A DNA stretch of 64,000 bases from Cyclina sinensis (Eukaryota > Mollusca > Bivalvia > Venerida > Veneridae): contig JAAONU010000016.1 of assembly GCA_012932295.1 (NCBI GenBank), positions 32,086,893-32,150,892 of the forward strand. The letters run 5' to 3'. The notes under the pieces are model-generated. The model had not been told where the DNA came from. It saw only the letters and a program-made list of their open reading frames with translations, and ran no database searches. Position 1 is the first letter of the stretch, and every line of letters begins with the position of its first letter. This document shows positions 22,801 to 34,114 of the stretch, in pieces. The position numbers were made by a program, and so were the translations under genes.

Positions 22801-24640
22801 CATCAATTGAAAGGGAAGTAACTGTAAAATTCCTGAAATTCAAAGCCGTAAGAGTGATGTCCCCTTACGTATGACGTAATCAATTCCAAGGGAAGTAACT
22901 CTTAAATTTCCTTTAGTTAAGGCCGGGAGAGTGATGTCCCCTTATATATGACGTCATCAATTCCAAGAGAAGTAACTCTTAAATTTCCTATAGTCAAGGC
23001 CGGAAGAGTGATGTCCTCTCATAAATGACGTCATCAATTGAAAGGGAAGTAACTGTAGATTCCTGAAATTCAAAGCCGTAAGAGTGATGTCCCCTTATAA
23101 AATGACGTCATCAATTAAAAGGGAAGTTACTGTAGATTCCTGAAATTAAAAGCCATAAGAGTGATGTCCCCTTATAAATGACGTCATCAATTGAAAGGGA
23201 AGTAACTGTAAAATTCCTAAAATTCAAAGCGGTAAGAGTGATGTCCCCTTATAAAATGACGTCATCAATTAAAAGGGAAGTTACTGTAGATTCCTGAAAT
23301 TAAAAGCCATAAGAGTAATGTCCCCTTATAAATGACGTCATCAATTGAAAGGGAAGTAACTGTAAAATTCCTAAAATTCAAAGCGGTAAGAGTGATGTCC
23401 CCTTATAAAATGACGTCATCAATTAAAAGGGAAGTTACTGTAGATTCCTGAAATTAAAAGCCGTAAGAGTGATGTCCCCTGATGAATGACGTCATCAATT
23501 GAAAGGGAAGTCACTGTAAAATTCCTGAAATTCAAAGCCGTAAGAGTGATGTCCCCTTACGTATGACGTAATCAATTCCAAGGGAAGTAACTCTTAAATT
23601 TCCTTTAGTCAAGGCCGGGAGAGTGATGTCCCCTTATATATGACGTCATCAATTCCAAGGGAAGTAAGTCTTAAATTCCCTATAGTTAAGGCCGCAAAAG
23701 TGATGTCCCCTGATAAATGACGTCATCAATTGAAAGGGAAGTAACTCTAAAATTCCTGAAATTCAAAGCCGTAAGAGTGATGTCCCCTTAAGTATGACGT
23801 CATCAATTTCAAGGGAACTAACACTGAAATTTCCTGAATTTCAAGGCCGCAAGAGTGATGTCCCTTTATATATGACGTCATCAATTTCAAGGGAACTAAC
23901 ACTGAAATTTCCTGAATTTCAAGGCCGCAAGAGTGATGTCCCTTTATATATGACGTCATCAATTTCAAGGGAACTAACTCTTAAATTTCCTGAAATTCAA
24001 AGCCGCAAGAGTGATGTCCCCTTATAAAAAAATGACGTCATCAGTTCCAAGGGAAGTAACTCTTAAATTTCCTGAAATTCAAGGCCGGAAGAGTGATGTC
24101 CCCTTATAAAAGGACGTCATCTGTTCCAAGGCAAGTAACTCGCAAATTTCCTGAATTTTAAGGCCGCAAGAGTGATGTCCCCTTATAAATGACGTTATCA
24201 ATTCCAAGGGAAGTAACTTAAAATTCCTAGAGTCAAGGCCGCAACAGAGATGTCTTACAAATGACGTCATTCATTCCATAGGGAAGTAACTCAAAAAACT
24301 CCTGAAATTCTAGGCTGCAAGAGTGATGTCCCTTTTACAGATGATGTTAATTTAAAGTGATGTAACTCAAAACCTACAGAAATTCAAGGCCACAAGAGTG
24401 ATGTCCCCTTAGAAATGACGAGCTATTTCAGGAAATAACTCATTAAATCTTGAAAATGGAATGGAATAAGATAGGTGTCCATTTTCAAATGTCGCCTAAA
24501 ATTGAAATGAAAATATTTTTTTTTCCAAATATTAAAGGTTGTGAAAGTGATGACCCTTACAAATGACGTCATAATCTAAAGGGAAGTAAGTTATAATTTG
24601 TCAAGAATTAAAGGCTGTAAGAAGTTTCCCTTTTAATTTG
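19810..24640 (+). repeat. 77/78-bp satellite array with TGACGTCA in nearly every unit
   Basis: About 60 tandem units. The consensus runs GCCGTAAGAGTGATGTCCCC, then TTATAAATGACGTCATCAAT, then TCCAAGGGAAGTAACTGTAA and AATTCCTGAAATTCAAA. TTATAAATG gives 77 bp and TTATAAAATG gives 78. The 8-bp palindrome TGACGTCA is the consensus cAMP-response element. Higher-order structure is visible: a three-unit 231-bp repeat (ATGAGGTCATC at 20475, 20706 and 20937), a block repeated at about 1085 bp (CAATAAGAG at 21221 and 22306; CGTAACAGTG at 21531 and 22615) and another at 692 bp (CTTACGTATG at 22864 and 23556). Units decay at both edges. Where units are 78 bp the array stays open on both strands; these frames are by-products. 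Confidence 0.97.
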
Positions 24641-24765
24641 TCATGGGACATCACTCTTAATGCCTTAGATTTTCGAATATTTAATAGTTTCTTCCCTTTC
24701 AATTTCTGACATCATTTGTAAGGGAACAGCACTCCTACTGTATTAAACAAGAACTTTCACTGTAA
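24640..24765 (-). repeat. Inverted, decayed satellite unit
   Basis: GGGACATCACTCTTAATGCC followed by CTTCCCTTTCAATTTCTGAC and ATCATTTGTAAGGGAAC is the reverse complement of the satellite unit. The strand switch happens at the right edge of the array. Confidence 0.75.
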
Positions 24766-24774
24766 GATGACAAT

Positions 24775-25140
24775 GTCCCCGACATTGTGCTTTGACTTTG
24801 GGCTGAGGACCAGTCATTCAAGGGTCAAGATCAAAAAAATTTAGGTCAAGGGGAAGGTCTTGTCCACAGGGGTGTTGTGTCCAAGTATGAAGTTAATTGA
24901 CTTTCTAATAAGGAGGTTATGGCTAATGTTAAAGTTTTTGGACAATTGGATCTTCAAGGTAAAGGTCAGTTAGGGGTCAAGGTCAAATAAATATAGGTCA
25001 GTAGGAAAGCCTTGTCCAAAAGCGTGTTGTGTCCAAGTATGAAGTAAAACCACTTACTAATAAAAAGGTTATGGTCAATTTTAAAGTTTCGGACGCACTG
25101 ACGGACAGTTAAAAAACTATATGCCTCCCTTTAGGGGTAC
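24775..25140 (+). mobile_element. Family C element, two core copies
   Basis: Two copies of a core of about 152 bp (GTGTTGTGTCCAAGTATG at 24872 and 25024) with GGTCAAGGTCAAATAAATAT. They are followed by GACGCACTGACGGACAG and the tail TATATGCCTCCCTTTAGGGG. It lies between inverted satellite remnants, so it probably inserted among them. Confidence 0.75.
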
Positions 25141-25149
25141 AAAAATTAA

Positions 25150-25370
25150 AAACTCAAGGTACATTTGAACTTTGAATTCATGACTTCATTTGTACCGGGA
25201 CACCTAACTTCAATTTTCAAAGACTAGGGACACCACTCATACTGCCTTGAATTTACGATGACTTAAGTTATTTAATTTGAATTCATGACATCATTTGTAA
25301 GGGAACAGCACTGTTACTGACTTAAATTTTCAAAGATTATAGTTAATTCCCTTTAAATTCTTAAAACCCA
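25150..25370 (-). repeat. Further inverted satellite remnants
   Basis: Two decayed reverse-complement units (GAATTCATGACTTCATTTGT; GACATCATTTGTAAGGGAAC; GGGACACCACTCATACTGCC). They continue the inverted stretch at 24640-24765 on the far side of the family C element. Confidence 0.7.
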
Positions 25371-25950
25371 TCAAAACAAATTAACCTGGTGAGATCTGTG
25401 CTGAAAGGGCACCAGGTATAGTACCGCTTTCCTCTTTTCCTCAGTCCATTCCAAGGACTCTTTAGGAAAGCATTCAGACTAGGTTGGAGGCGGACTAGAC
25501 GATACTTATATATTTTCTAAGTAAAAGGGTAACAGTGTTCAAAAATGTGGCACACAGAACAGTGCATAACAAGCAACTCCAAAAACAGATAAGTGAAAAC
25601 AAATTGAACTTTTTTTCAACTATTTATTTGAAATGAAGTGTTTTTTTTTTCAAAAATACAACGTAAAAGAACAAGGAAACAAATTGCAGTAAACCAAATT
25701 ATTGCAGAATGTCAGAAATACTGTAACTCCTGAACATTACAAAGTGGTATTGCATTGTAACTACAGTAGAGCTTTAATAAGACTACTCTGATTTTTCCAA
25801 ATCATGTAAGTTCACCAAATATCTTGAGTTATTCATAGTAAACACAGGTCCAACAAGAAATCGGTGGAACCGATGGATGCTCCCTGAATAAATGCCAATT
25901 CCAAAAGGGCTATAATAATTGTTTAGTATGTATTTTTTTAAAGTATGAAA
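25371..25950. other. Unique stretch, nothing recognised
   Basis: No repeat family, RNA gene or convincing coding exon. The minus-strand open frame at 25783-25965 has no support. Confidence 0.5.
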
Positions 25951-26310
25951 AATAACAAGGGGCAATAACTCCTAAATTATGCAAAATAGAGTTACGGTTC
26001 TTGCACGCTGCACTTCTCCTCAAAGAGATCGATCTACCAATAAAGTTTCATGTTAATATCTCTTATACTTTGTGAGATATGCTCCGGACAAAAAGTAAGT
26101 ATGAGAAATTTCAAAAGGCAATAACTCAAAAATTAATAAAGCAAGAGTTATGGTCCTTGTGCAATGCACTGCTCATCAATGAGATCTAACTACCTATGAA
26201 GTTTGGTCTTGATATCTCTCACAGTTTTTGTGTTATGCTCCGGACAAAATTATGATGGACGGACCGATAAAGCGGCAACTATATGCTCGCCCTTCGGGGA
26301 GCATAAAAAT
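25951..26310 (+). mobile_element. GGCAATAACTC-core fragment with 3' hairpin
   Basis: Two copies of a core of about 150 bp (ATATGCTCCGGACAAAA at 26078; TTATGCTCCGGACAAAAT at 26230), then GATGGACGGACCGATAAAGC and the terminal hairpin TATGCTC...GAGCATA (26281-26304). The same core, without tail, is at 35836-36118. Confidence 0.75.
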
Positions 26311-26569
26311 GGTGCAACCTAGTTTTGGACCCCAGGTGACACATATTCAAACCTGACCCAGAAAGAATCAACAAAAACATTGTGATTGAAAAAATCATGA
26401 CTGACTTCTGAATGTCACCTGTAATGATATCTGATTTCAAAATGTGACCATCAAGGTGAACAAGTGTGCCAAGGTATTTCAACATCCCTCCATGCACAGA
26501 GAAGTTATGGCCCAGACAAGGCAATCCTTACAGACGCACTAAGGCACACACGTACATACACTGAACTGC

Positions 26570-27475
26570 GGTGCCAAATGTGACGACTATGTTAAGCTAT
26601 CTGCAAGTGGGCTCAAAAATAAAATGACCCCAAGGGCATAATTTGAACAGTTTTGGTAAAAAACCTCCAGCCTTTTAGTTTCAGACAATAAGATTTTTTA
26701 AGACCTCCCTATACATGCCAATGTAAAATCTAATGGCCCTGGGAAAAGGCCATTAATAATTCAAGGGGCATAATTTGAACAATGTTGGTAAAGGATGCAA
26801 AATATCTAATGTCTATAACTTACTGTTTCTCACAAGATTTCAAAGATTAAATCTTTTACACAGACAGGACCTTCCCAGGCAGGACTAATTTTGACCCCAG
26901 GGACATAGCTTGAATAAGCTTGGTAGAGGTCCACTAGAGAACACAACATAAAATACAAGCAGTTTCAGACAAGAAGTTATTTTAAATCTTCCTTACATAA
27001 ACCTTTATAAAATCAAAGGACACCTTTGGCATCGCTATTAATGACCCAACTAGCATTATTTGAACAATTATGACAGAGGACCTCTAGCTGATGTTCCATG
27101 CAAAAAATCTTAGCTCTAGGCCTTGTGATTTCAGACAAGAAGATTTTCAAAGTTTTCTCTGAATAAGCCTATAAACTGACCCAGGGGCATAATTTGAAAA
27201 ATATGATCCAAGGGGAACAATCTTGGCTGATGACCTCTAGGTGAACCCGTACAAAAAATATCTAAACTCTAAGCCTTACTGTTTCAGGCAAGAAGTTTTT
27301 CCTTTCTGTTGCCATAGCAACCAGAGTTCTTGATGGAATTGAATTCTTTGAACAAATTTGGTAATACTGTATGCAAGGAACATCCCAGTAAAGTTTAATC
27401 AACTTTGACTTGGTGGTTAAGGAGTAGAGATGTTGTTTAAAGACAAAGGGGCCATGATAGCCCATAACCCATTGC
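26570..27475 (+). mobile_element. Family A copy without head or tail
   Basis: Degenerate 165-bp cores (GGTAGAGGTCCACTAGAGAA, CAGACAAGAAG) followed by the family's 3' module (GCCATAGCAACCAGAGTTCT, TTGAATTCTTTGAACAA). The same order is seen at 36118-37141 and 39935-40457. From 27480 to 27760 lies another decayed core (CCTGATGATCTATTCTTGAC). Confidence 0.65.
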
Positions 27476-27766
27476 TAAAGGGCCATAACTCTGGAACCTA
27501 TGATGGGATGAGGTTGGTTAAGGAAACAAGATGAGCCATATTCAAACTCAACCTAGAGATCATCAAAACAAATTCATGCTATCTGGACAAAAAAAAAAAA
27601 TCCTCTAGAGTGTTGATAAGGTAAATTTGTGTTTTGACCTGATGATCTATTCTTGACCTCTGATGACAAATATTTAAACCTGACCAAGATATCATCAACA
27701 CAAACACTCTGTCAAAAAACAACAATTACATACCATACCAACTGCAAGAAAAAAAGTTAAAGAACA

Positions 27767-28194
27767 TAATACTACTGCTTGCAAAACTGATTAGAGTTTA
27801 AACTGTTAGGTAAAGAACGAGACTCCTTGGTACACCTATCAAAAATCAATTAAAGCACTGCCCAATGTGTTTCTTTCAAACGCCACCTTTTACCTGTCAA
27901 AAGTGTCATTCAACTGTACGAAATGGATGAGCAGTTAGGAAAAAAGATATTGAGTGAAGATTTCCAGTAGCAACGCAGCGACAATTACGACGCAGCAACT
28001 TTGCCGCCGTCCAGGCACATTTTTATGGCTGGGGGTAGATTGCAAGACGTAGTTTTATTGATGAAAACTGCCTCGCTGTGATTGGATGATCAGTAAAGTG
28101 ACAGTTTAAGCCACTGAAATAAACATTGTAATGTCACTTTTTACCACGTTCCGAATATATGAAACTCTAATCAGTTTTGCAAGCATTAGTATTA
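27767..28194. mobile_element. MITE with 31-bp terminal inverted repeats and TA target
   Basis: The ends ATACTACTGCTTGCAAAACT (from 27769) and, on the other strand, ATACTAATGCTTGCAAAACT (from 28192) continue as inverted repeats over 31 bp with one mismatch, through GATTAGAGTTT. Each end is flanked by TA. The 424-bp interior has no coding capacity but contains a GC-richer part (CAACGCAGCGACAATTACGA). A TA target duplication points to the Tc1/mariner group; the autonomous partner is not present. Confidence 0.85.
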
Positions 28195-28199
28195 CTTTA

Positions 28200-28916
28200 C
28201 AATAAGCTTAAGGCTTGTATTCCAGCAAACTGTTTAACAATGTGTGAAACTGCATGTTGTGCTTATTAACCAATTACAATTAGATTAGATCATTAAAAAA
28301 AGATAATTTTCTGATCAAAAAACTTAACATATAATAAATCTTTATTGTTTGAATGTTTAACTGTTTGCAGGTGGTGTGAATATTAAAGTCTATAAAAGTT
28401 CATTACAGCCCTCTGAAGGCCATTATTTTGAGGTACCAAAATGGTTTGAAAGAATTTATTGAATGGCCACGTATGTTTTTTGTGGAACTATTTAAAATAT
28501 TGCAGGTTGTTTCTCTTAAGATTTTTCAGTCGTAAAGTGAAAAGAGACCGTGCCGTCTGCAGTCCATGTTCTGAGGGACCCAAATGGCTTGAAGAAATGT
28601 GATAAAGGGCCCCCTAAGGAACATTTTTTTGTAAAATTATTTTGAAATTGGGCAGGTGGTTTCTGAAAAGAAGATTTTCAAAGTTTTTCCTTCTGGTTGC
28701 CATTGCAATCAGAGTTCTGAATGAAACCAATTGCTTTTAAGGAATTAGAAAAAAAGATCAATTGAGGAATATTTCTATCAAGTTTTATTTAAATTAGAAC
28801 AGTGGTTTAGGAAGAGATGTTGTTTGAAGGAAAATAGTGACGACAGAAAACCAATGATGGACAGTCACCTACCTTAATTGCTCACCTTTGAGCACTTTGT
28901 GTTTAGGTGAGCTAAA
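28200..28916 (+). mobile_element. Family A-like 3' part with tail
   Basis: Decayed cores, then the 3' module (TTGCCATTGCAATCAGAGTT, AAACCAATTGCTTTTAAGGA) and the tail CTCACCTTTGAGCACTTTGT followed by GTTTAGGTGAGC at 28880-28911. The ACGG microsatellite is almost lost (GACGACAG). Confidence 0.6.
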
Positions 28917-30347
28917 AAAAAAGAAACTGGCAAAGTCCTCATAGTAAACTATTTACAGTGAGCAGCAAGCAGCAGGTAAGAGTTGCTCAAAGTTGACATG
29001 AAAAGTACTGAAGATAAAAAAACCCCACCGTGCTGACAAGAAACCCTGACGTGATGTTAACAAAAGCTCCTGTTTTGTCTGCACAAGATAAGAAAAATCA
29101 AAAAAGTAATCAAATAGGTGAAACAAAATGTTGTTGTCAGCAAACATGTTTGCCACTGGAAACATTCTTTGCAACAAGAAAACATAAATATCATGGCACA
29201 ATGTTCTGAAACAAGAAGGCCATGATGGCCCTGTATCGCTCACCTGATTATGACTGCTTTTAAGAAAGTTGTTATGGACCTGGTTAATTGACCCCAGATG
29301 ACCCATATTTGAACTTGAGCTAGAAATCATTGATACAACCTCTATGACTAATTTCCAGGATATTTGGACTGAAAAAATAGCCTCTAGAGTGTTAACAAGG
29401 TTTTTTGATATTTGGGCTCTGTGACCTAGTTTTTGACCCCAGATGACCCATAACCAAACTTGAGCTACAAAACATCAAAACAACCTTACTGACAAATTTC
29501 CAGGAAATTTCGACTCAAAATGTAGCCTCTAGAGTGTTTACAAAGTTTTTCGATATTTGGGCTCTTAACCTAGTTTTTGATTCCAGATGGCCCATATTCG
29601 AACTTGAGCTAGAAATCATTGAAACAATCTTTCTGACAAATTTCCAGGTTATTTGGACTGGAAATGTAACCTCTAGAGCGTTAACAAGATTTTTCCATAT
29701 TTGTGGTCTGTGACCTAGTTTTTGACCCCAGATGACCCATATTCAAATTTGAGCTAGAAATCATTGAAATAACCTTTCTGACAAATTTTAAGAATATTTG
29801 GACTGAAAAGTGGCCTCTAGAGTGTTAACAATTTTTTTTCTGTATTTGGGCTTTGTGACCTAGTTTTTCACCTCAGATGACCTGGATTTGAACTTGAGCT
29901 AGAAATCACTGAAACAACCTTTCTGACAGATTTCCAGGTTATTTGGACCAAAAGTGTAAACTCTAGAGTGTTAACAATATTTTTCCATATTTGGGCTTTG
30001 TGACCTTGTTTTTGACCCCAGATGACCCATATTCGAACTTGATCTGGAAATCATCAAAGCAACTTTCCTGACAAATTTTCGGGATATTTGGACTGAAAAT
30101 GTAACCTCTAGAGTGTTAACAAGGTTCTTCTATTTTTGGGCTCTGTGACCTAGTTTTTGAACCCAGATGACCCATATTCGAACTTGACCTAGAAATCACT
30201 GAAACAATCTTTTTGACAAATTTCACGGTTATTTGAACTGAAAATGTTACCTCTAGAGTGTTAACAATGTTTTTCAATTTTTGGGCTCTGTGACCTAGTT
30301 TTTGACCCTTGATGACCAATATTCGAACTTGAAGCTAGAAATCATTG

Positions 30348-31320
30348 TTAGAAGTCAACCTATATTTCTGGCCAATCAGTAGCTCAGAAAATTCAAAGTT
30401 TTGAACCATTTATTTCAATAGAACGTTCTATTATGAACTGTACAAAATAGAACGTTCTATTGAAATAGATGACTTGTATTTAATTGCGCATGTGCAACAT
30501 AACCTTCTGTCTCGACTCCTCCCCTTCTGACGTCACAAGTTTAAATAGGTTATTGATTATTCGTCATTTACAAAAATGGTTAGAATTATGTTAATCATTT
30601 AGTTACCATAGAAACACAAAACGTTTTTACAATAAAATCGATCACAAAAAAGAAAACTGCAGACATACAGAAAAATGTCACTTAAAATAATGCAATGCGA
30701 GGACAAATTATTTAAAATATACCAGTTAAAGAAACATGATTTAACATCTAGTTTATCTATTAAATGTCAAAACGATTCTCCATCACTCTTCTTTATAATA
30801 TTTTTTTCACACAAAAACAAAAACTGCAGACATCAAGAAAAATGTCATTTAAAATAATGCATTAAAATCCTAAAATTCAAACAATTTCATTAACTCGCCG
30901 TCGCGAAGTAAATCAAAAATTGGATCTGAAACATCCATAGTTAACGTTGACAGTCTTATATGTCTTAGCAGTGAATGATACCACTGTGGTAAAATCACAT
31001 GCAAGTCTAATCTATTTTTGTAAAATAGGGTGAATTCCTCTGCAGTAAGCGACTTCAATTAAACAATCAGGTATTGATTGACTTGCAACATCCCTTGTTA
31101 AACTGTAATCGTCCATTTCGATACTTCGGGCTGAGTTTTCGCGCCTTCATAACAACGTGACACACAGTGGTTTGATTGACACATGTAGAAGTGGGCGGAG
31201 ACTTCTAAGTCGGATAGAATCTATTAAGACGTTTCTATTGAAAATAGAAGCCTGCACTCGCTACGCTCGTTTCGGCTTCTATTTTCAATAGAAACGTCTT
31301 AATAGACTCTATCCTATACA
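30348..31320. mobile_element. Nested foldback element
   Basis: Interrupts a family B core; TAGAA flanks both sides as a possible target duplication. Near its left end is a perfect 22-bp inverted repeat (arms 30411-30432 and 30446-30467), each arm itself palindromic (AATAGAACGTTCTATT). Near its right end are 41-bp arms (31212-31252 and 31274-31314) with one mismatch and a loop containing CTCGCTACGCTCG. Inside are a TGCGCATGTGCA word (30485-30496, NRF1-like), a TGACGTCAC word (30528-30536) and an imperfect 45-bp direct repeat (about 30655-30700 and 30825-30868). Confidence 0.8.
30870..31056 (-). pseudogene. Possible coding remnant inside the foldback element
   Basis: An open minus-strand frame, bounded by a stop upstream and a natural TAG downstream, reads KSLTAEEFTLFYKNRLDLHV, LPQWYHSLLRHIRLSTLTMD and DPIFDLLRDGELMKLFEF. 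Amino-acid composition is protein-like and more GC-rich than the flanks. There is no ATG at the start, so it could be a last exon or a decayed fragment. No family recognised. Confidence 0.3.
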
Positions 31321-31589
31321 TAGAACCTTTCTGACAAATTTCCAGGATATTTGGACTGATAAAGTAGCTTCTTGAGTGTTAACAAGGTTTTTCTATATTT
31401 GGGCTCTGTGGCCTAGTTTCTCAACCCAGATAACCTTTTTTGCATCAATTGTCATGAAACTTGGTCAGGATGTTTGTCTCATTAATATCTCAGACGAGTT
31501 TGAACATGATGTGACCACTAGAGTGTTAACAAACTAATTGTGGATGAACAGACGGACAGACAAAAGGTGATCACAAAAGCTAAAAATGT

Positions 31590-31998
31590 CAGTCTCAAAG
31601 TCTACAATATGTATGAGGTAAGAAAACACAAGTTTTCAATAGTTAATTCACATCATTTTTTTGATAAAATACAAATGAAGCATAAAAATTTTCCATCATT
31701 TATTGTAAAGTTGCCATACACATGCAATCTGGAACTTGTTACAGTAACCTGGAAACTTTTAAGTAATGTCCATAGAATGACCTATCATATAATGAACAAT
31801 AATAACAATGAAGCAGGAAAGAAAAACTTTTAAAAATGGCAACATCATTGAACTTTGTGAAGGAAAGACTTATACATTCAACCAGGGCTAACACTGGCTA
31901 ATTATTTCTTTGACCCAATTTTTTAGCTCATCTTGTGACATCATGAAGAGGACTATAGTACAGTTGTATTTTTTAAACTATTCTAATACTCATTGTAC
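31590..31998. other. Short unique stretch
   Basis: Sequence between two elements. The plus-strand open frame 31540-31833 starts inside the tail of the family B element and is therefore not a gene. Confidence 0.5.
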
Positions 31999-32001
31999 TA
32001 A

Positions 32002-34085
32002 AACAAGAGCCACCGCAAGCAGGGGCCACGCTCGACTTTTTCTATTTCTAAAGGCAAACACATCAGAGGAAGCACATTGTGGTGAAGGGATATAGCCAAG
32101 TTAAGTAAGGTCAAGGTAATGCTTGAATTGTTTAACACGTTTCTTTTATTCTCAGTGTTGTTTTGTCCCTGTATAGATCAAATCTGTCCATAAAACCAGA
32201 AGTTTGGCTATTTTAGCAAAATGCAATAATTAGAAATTTGACTGTAAAGGTCATTTAAAGGTTAAGGTCATACTTGAATAATTTAACATGTAGGTTTTGT
32301 CATAAGCCTTGTTTTGTCCAAGTATTAATAAACAAGAGGGCCAATGGCCCTAAAGCACTAACCTGGATACAAAGATGAAAGAAATTTTTATGAATGTAAT
32401 GATGCACATCACAGAAATGGACCAATGCAATTTCATTGCCATAGCTCCAAAAACAAAAAGTAGGTCAGTAGGTCAAAAAAATAGGTCATGCGATGACATT
32501 TTTGAAATCGGAAAGAAAAACTGTGCACACGGTCCAAATTTCATTGCTGTAGCTAAAAAAACAAAAAATTAGGTCAGTAAGTCAAAATTATAGGTCATGC
32601 TATGACATTTTTGAAATCGGAAGAAAAAACTGTGTACATGGTCCAAATTTCATTGCCATAGCTCCAAAAACAAAAAGTAGGTCAGTAGGTCAAAAATATA
32701 GGTCATGCCATGACATTTTTGAATTCGAAACAAGAAACTGTGCACACGGTCCAAATTTCATTGCTGTAGCTAAAAAACAAAAAGGTAGGTCAAAAATATA
32801 GGTCATGCTATGACATTTCTGAAATTGAAACGAAAAACTGTGCACGCAGTCCAAATTTCATTGCTGTAGCTAAAAAAAACCAAAAAATTAGGTCAGTAGG
32901 TCAAAAATATAGGTCATGCTATGACATTTTTGAAATCGGAAGAAAAAATCTGTATACAAAGTCCAAATTTCATTGCCATAGCTCCAAAAACAAAAAGTAG
33001 GTCAGTAGGTCAAAAATATAGGTCATGCCATGACATTTTTGAAATCGAAATAAAAAACTGTGCACAAAGTCCAAATTTCATTGCCATAGCTCAAAACCAG
33101 AAAGTAGGTCAGTAGGTCAAAAATAAAGGTCATGCAATGACATTTTAGAAATCGAAATGAAAAAGTGTTGTTTTGTCTAAGTCTGATTCAAATCCAACCA
33201 TAAATTACATAATTATGGCCAGTTTTAACAAAATTCAATGATTTGACCTTGACCGTCAAGGTCATTTCAAGGTCAAGGTCAAACTTGAAATAATCATAAT
33301 GACGGATGTGTCACAACTGTTGCTTAGTCCAAGTTTGAATTAAATCTATAAATAAATGAGAAAGTTATGACAATTTAAGCAAAATTCAATCGTCTGACTT
33401 TGACGGTCAAGGTAATTTTAAGGTCATGGTCAAATCTGAGTTAATCAACATGTCGGTTTTGACATAAGTGTTGTTTTGTCCAAGTATAAATAAATCCAAC
33501 CATAAATACTAATATTATGGTCAACTTTAGCAATATTCAATAATTTGACCTTGAAGTTGAAGGTCATTTATGAGTCAAGGTCAAGTTTAGTCTGGTCAGC
33601 TTGAAGGTCTTGTCCAAAGGGTTGTTGTGTCCAAGCATAAAGAGAATCCACCTATTAATAATAAAGTTATGGCCAATTTTAGCAAAATTCAATATTTTGA
33701 CCTTGAATATGAAGGTCATTTATGAGTCAAGGTCAAGTTTAGTCTGGTCAGCTTGAAGGTCTTCTCCAAGGGGTTGTTGTGTCCAAGAATTAAGAGAAAC
33801 CACCAACTAATAATAAAGTTATGGCCAATTTGAGCAAAATTCAATATTTTGACCTTGAATATGAAGGTCATTTAAAAGTCAAGGTCAAGTTTAGTCTGCT
33901 CATCTTAAAGGTCTTGTCCAAAGGGTTGTTGTGTCCAAGTATGAAGATAATCCATCAAGGAATAAAAAAATTATGATCAATGTTAAAGTTTTCGGACGGG
34001 AACAGCAACGGCAACGGCAATGGCAACGGCAACGACACCATGACTATGACAATAACTCGATTTTTTTAAAAAAAAAAAGTCGAGA
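32002..34085 (+). mobile_element. Composite element with two cores and CTCGA ends
   Basis: Head AACAAGAGCCACCGCAAGCA with CTCGACTTTTTC at 32033-32044. The end has GAACAGCAACGGCAACGGCA microsatellite (33999-34040) and CTCGATTTTTTT / AAAAAAAGTCGAG (34056-34085). The CTCGACTTTTT start and AAAAAGTCGAG end are inverted copies. Between 32331 and about 33150 there is a second head (AACAAGAGGGCCAATGGCCC) and copies of a 100-118-bp core (AGGTCATGCTATGACATTTT, GTCCAAATTTCATTGC). From 33170 to 33990 there are copies of a core of about 140 bp (TTATGGCCAATTTTAGCAAA, ATTTTGACCTTGAA). Confidence 0.75.
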
Positions 34086-34114
34086 TAATAATGGTTCATT
34101 TCTGCTGGAACAAC

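Larger units (their letters stand above)
29210..31580 (+). mobile_element. Family B element (145-bp core), interrupted
   Basis: Head AACAAGAAGGCCATGATGGC followed by CCTGTATCGCTCACCTGA. Then come tandem copies of a 145-bp core carrying GTGACCTAGTTTTTGACCCC, TTCTGACAAATTTCCAGG and CTCTAGAGTGTTAACAAGG. The end at 31530-31580 has GAACAGACGGACAGACAAAA and GATCACAAAAGC. A 970-bp foldback element splits it at 30348-31320; the last core copy resumes after it. Minus-strand frames in the cores are by-products. Confidence 0.85.

Noticed and set aside
21460..24270. Several 60-90-codon frames of MTSSIPREVTVKFLKFKAV type on both strands
   Set aside because: They exist because the satellite unit is 78 bp (26 codons) without stops. 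Both strands are open and the units vary without respect for codons.
19810..24640. CRISPR-like regular repeats
   Set aside because: There are no unique spacers; the whole unit repeats. The sequence is eukaryotic satellite.
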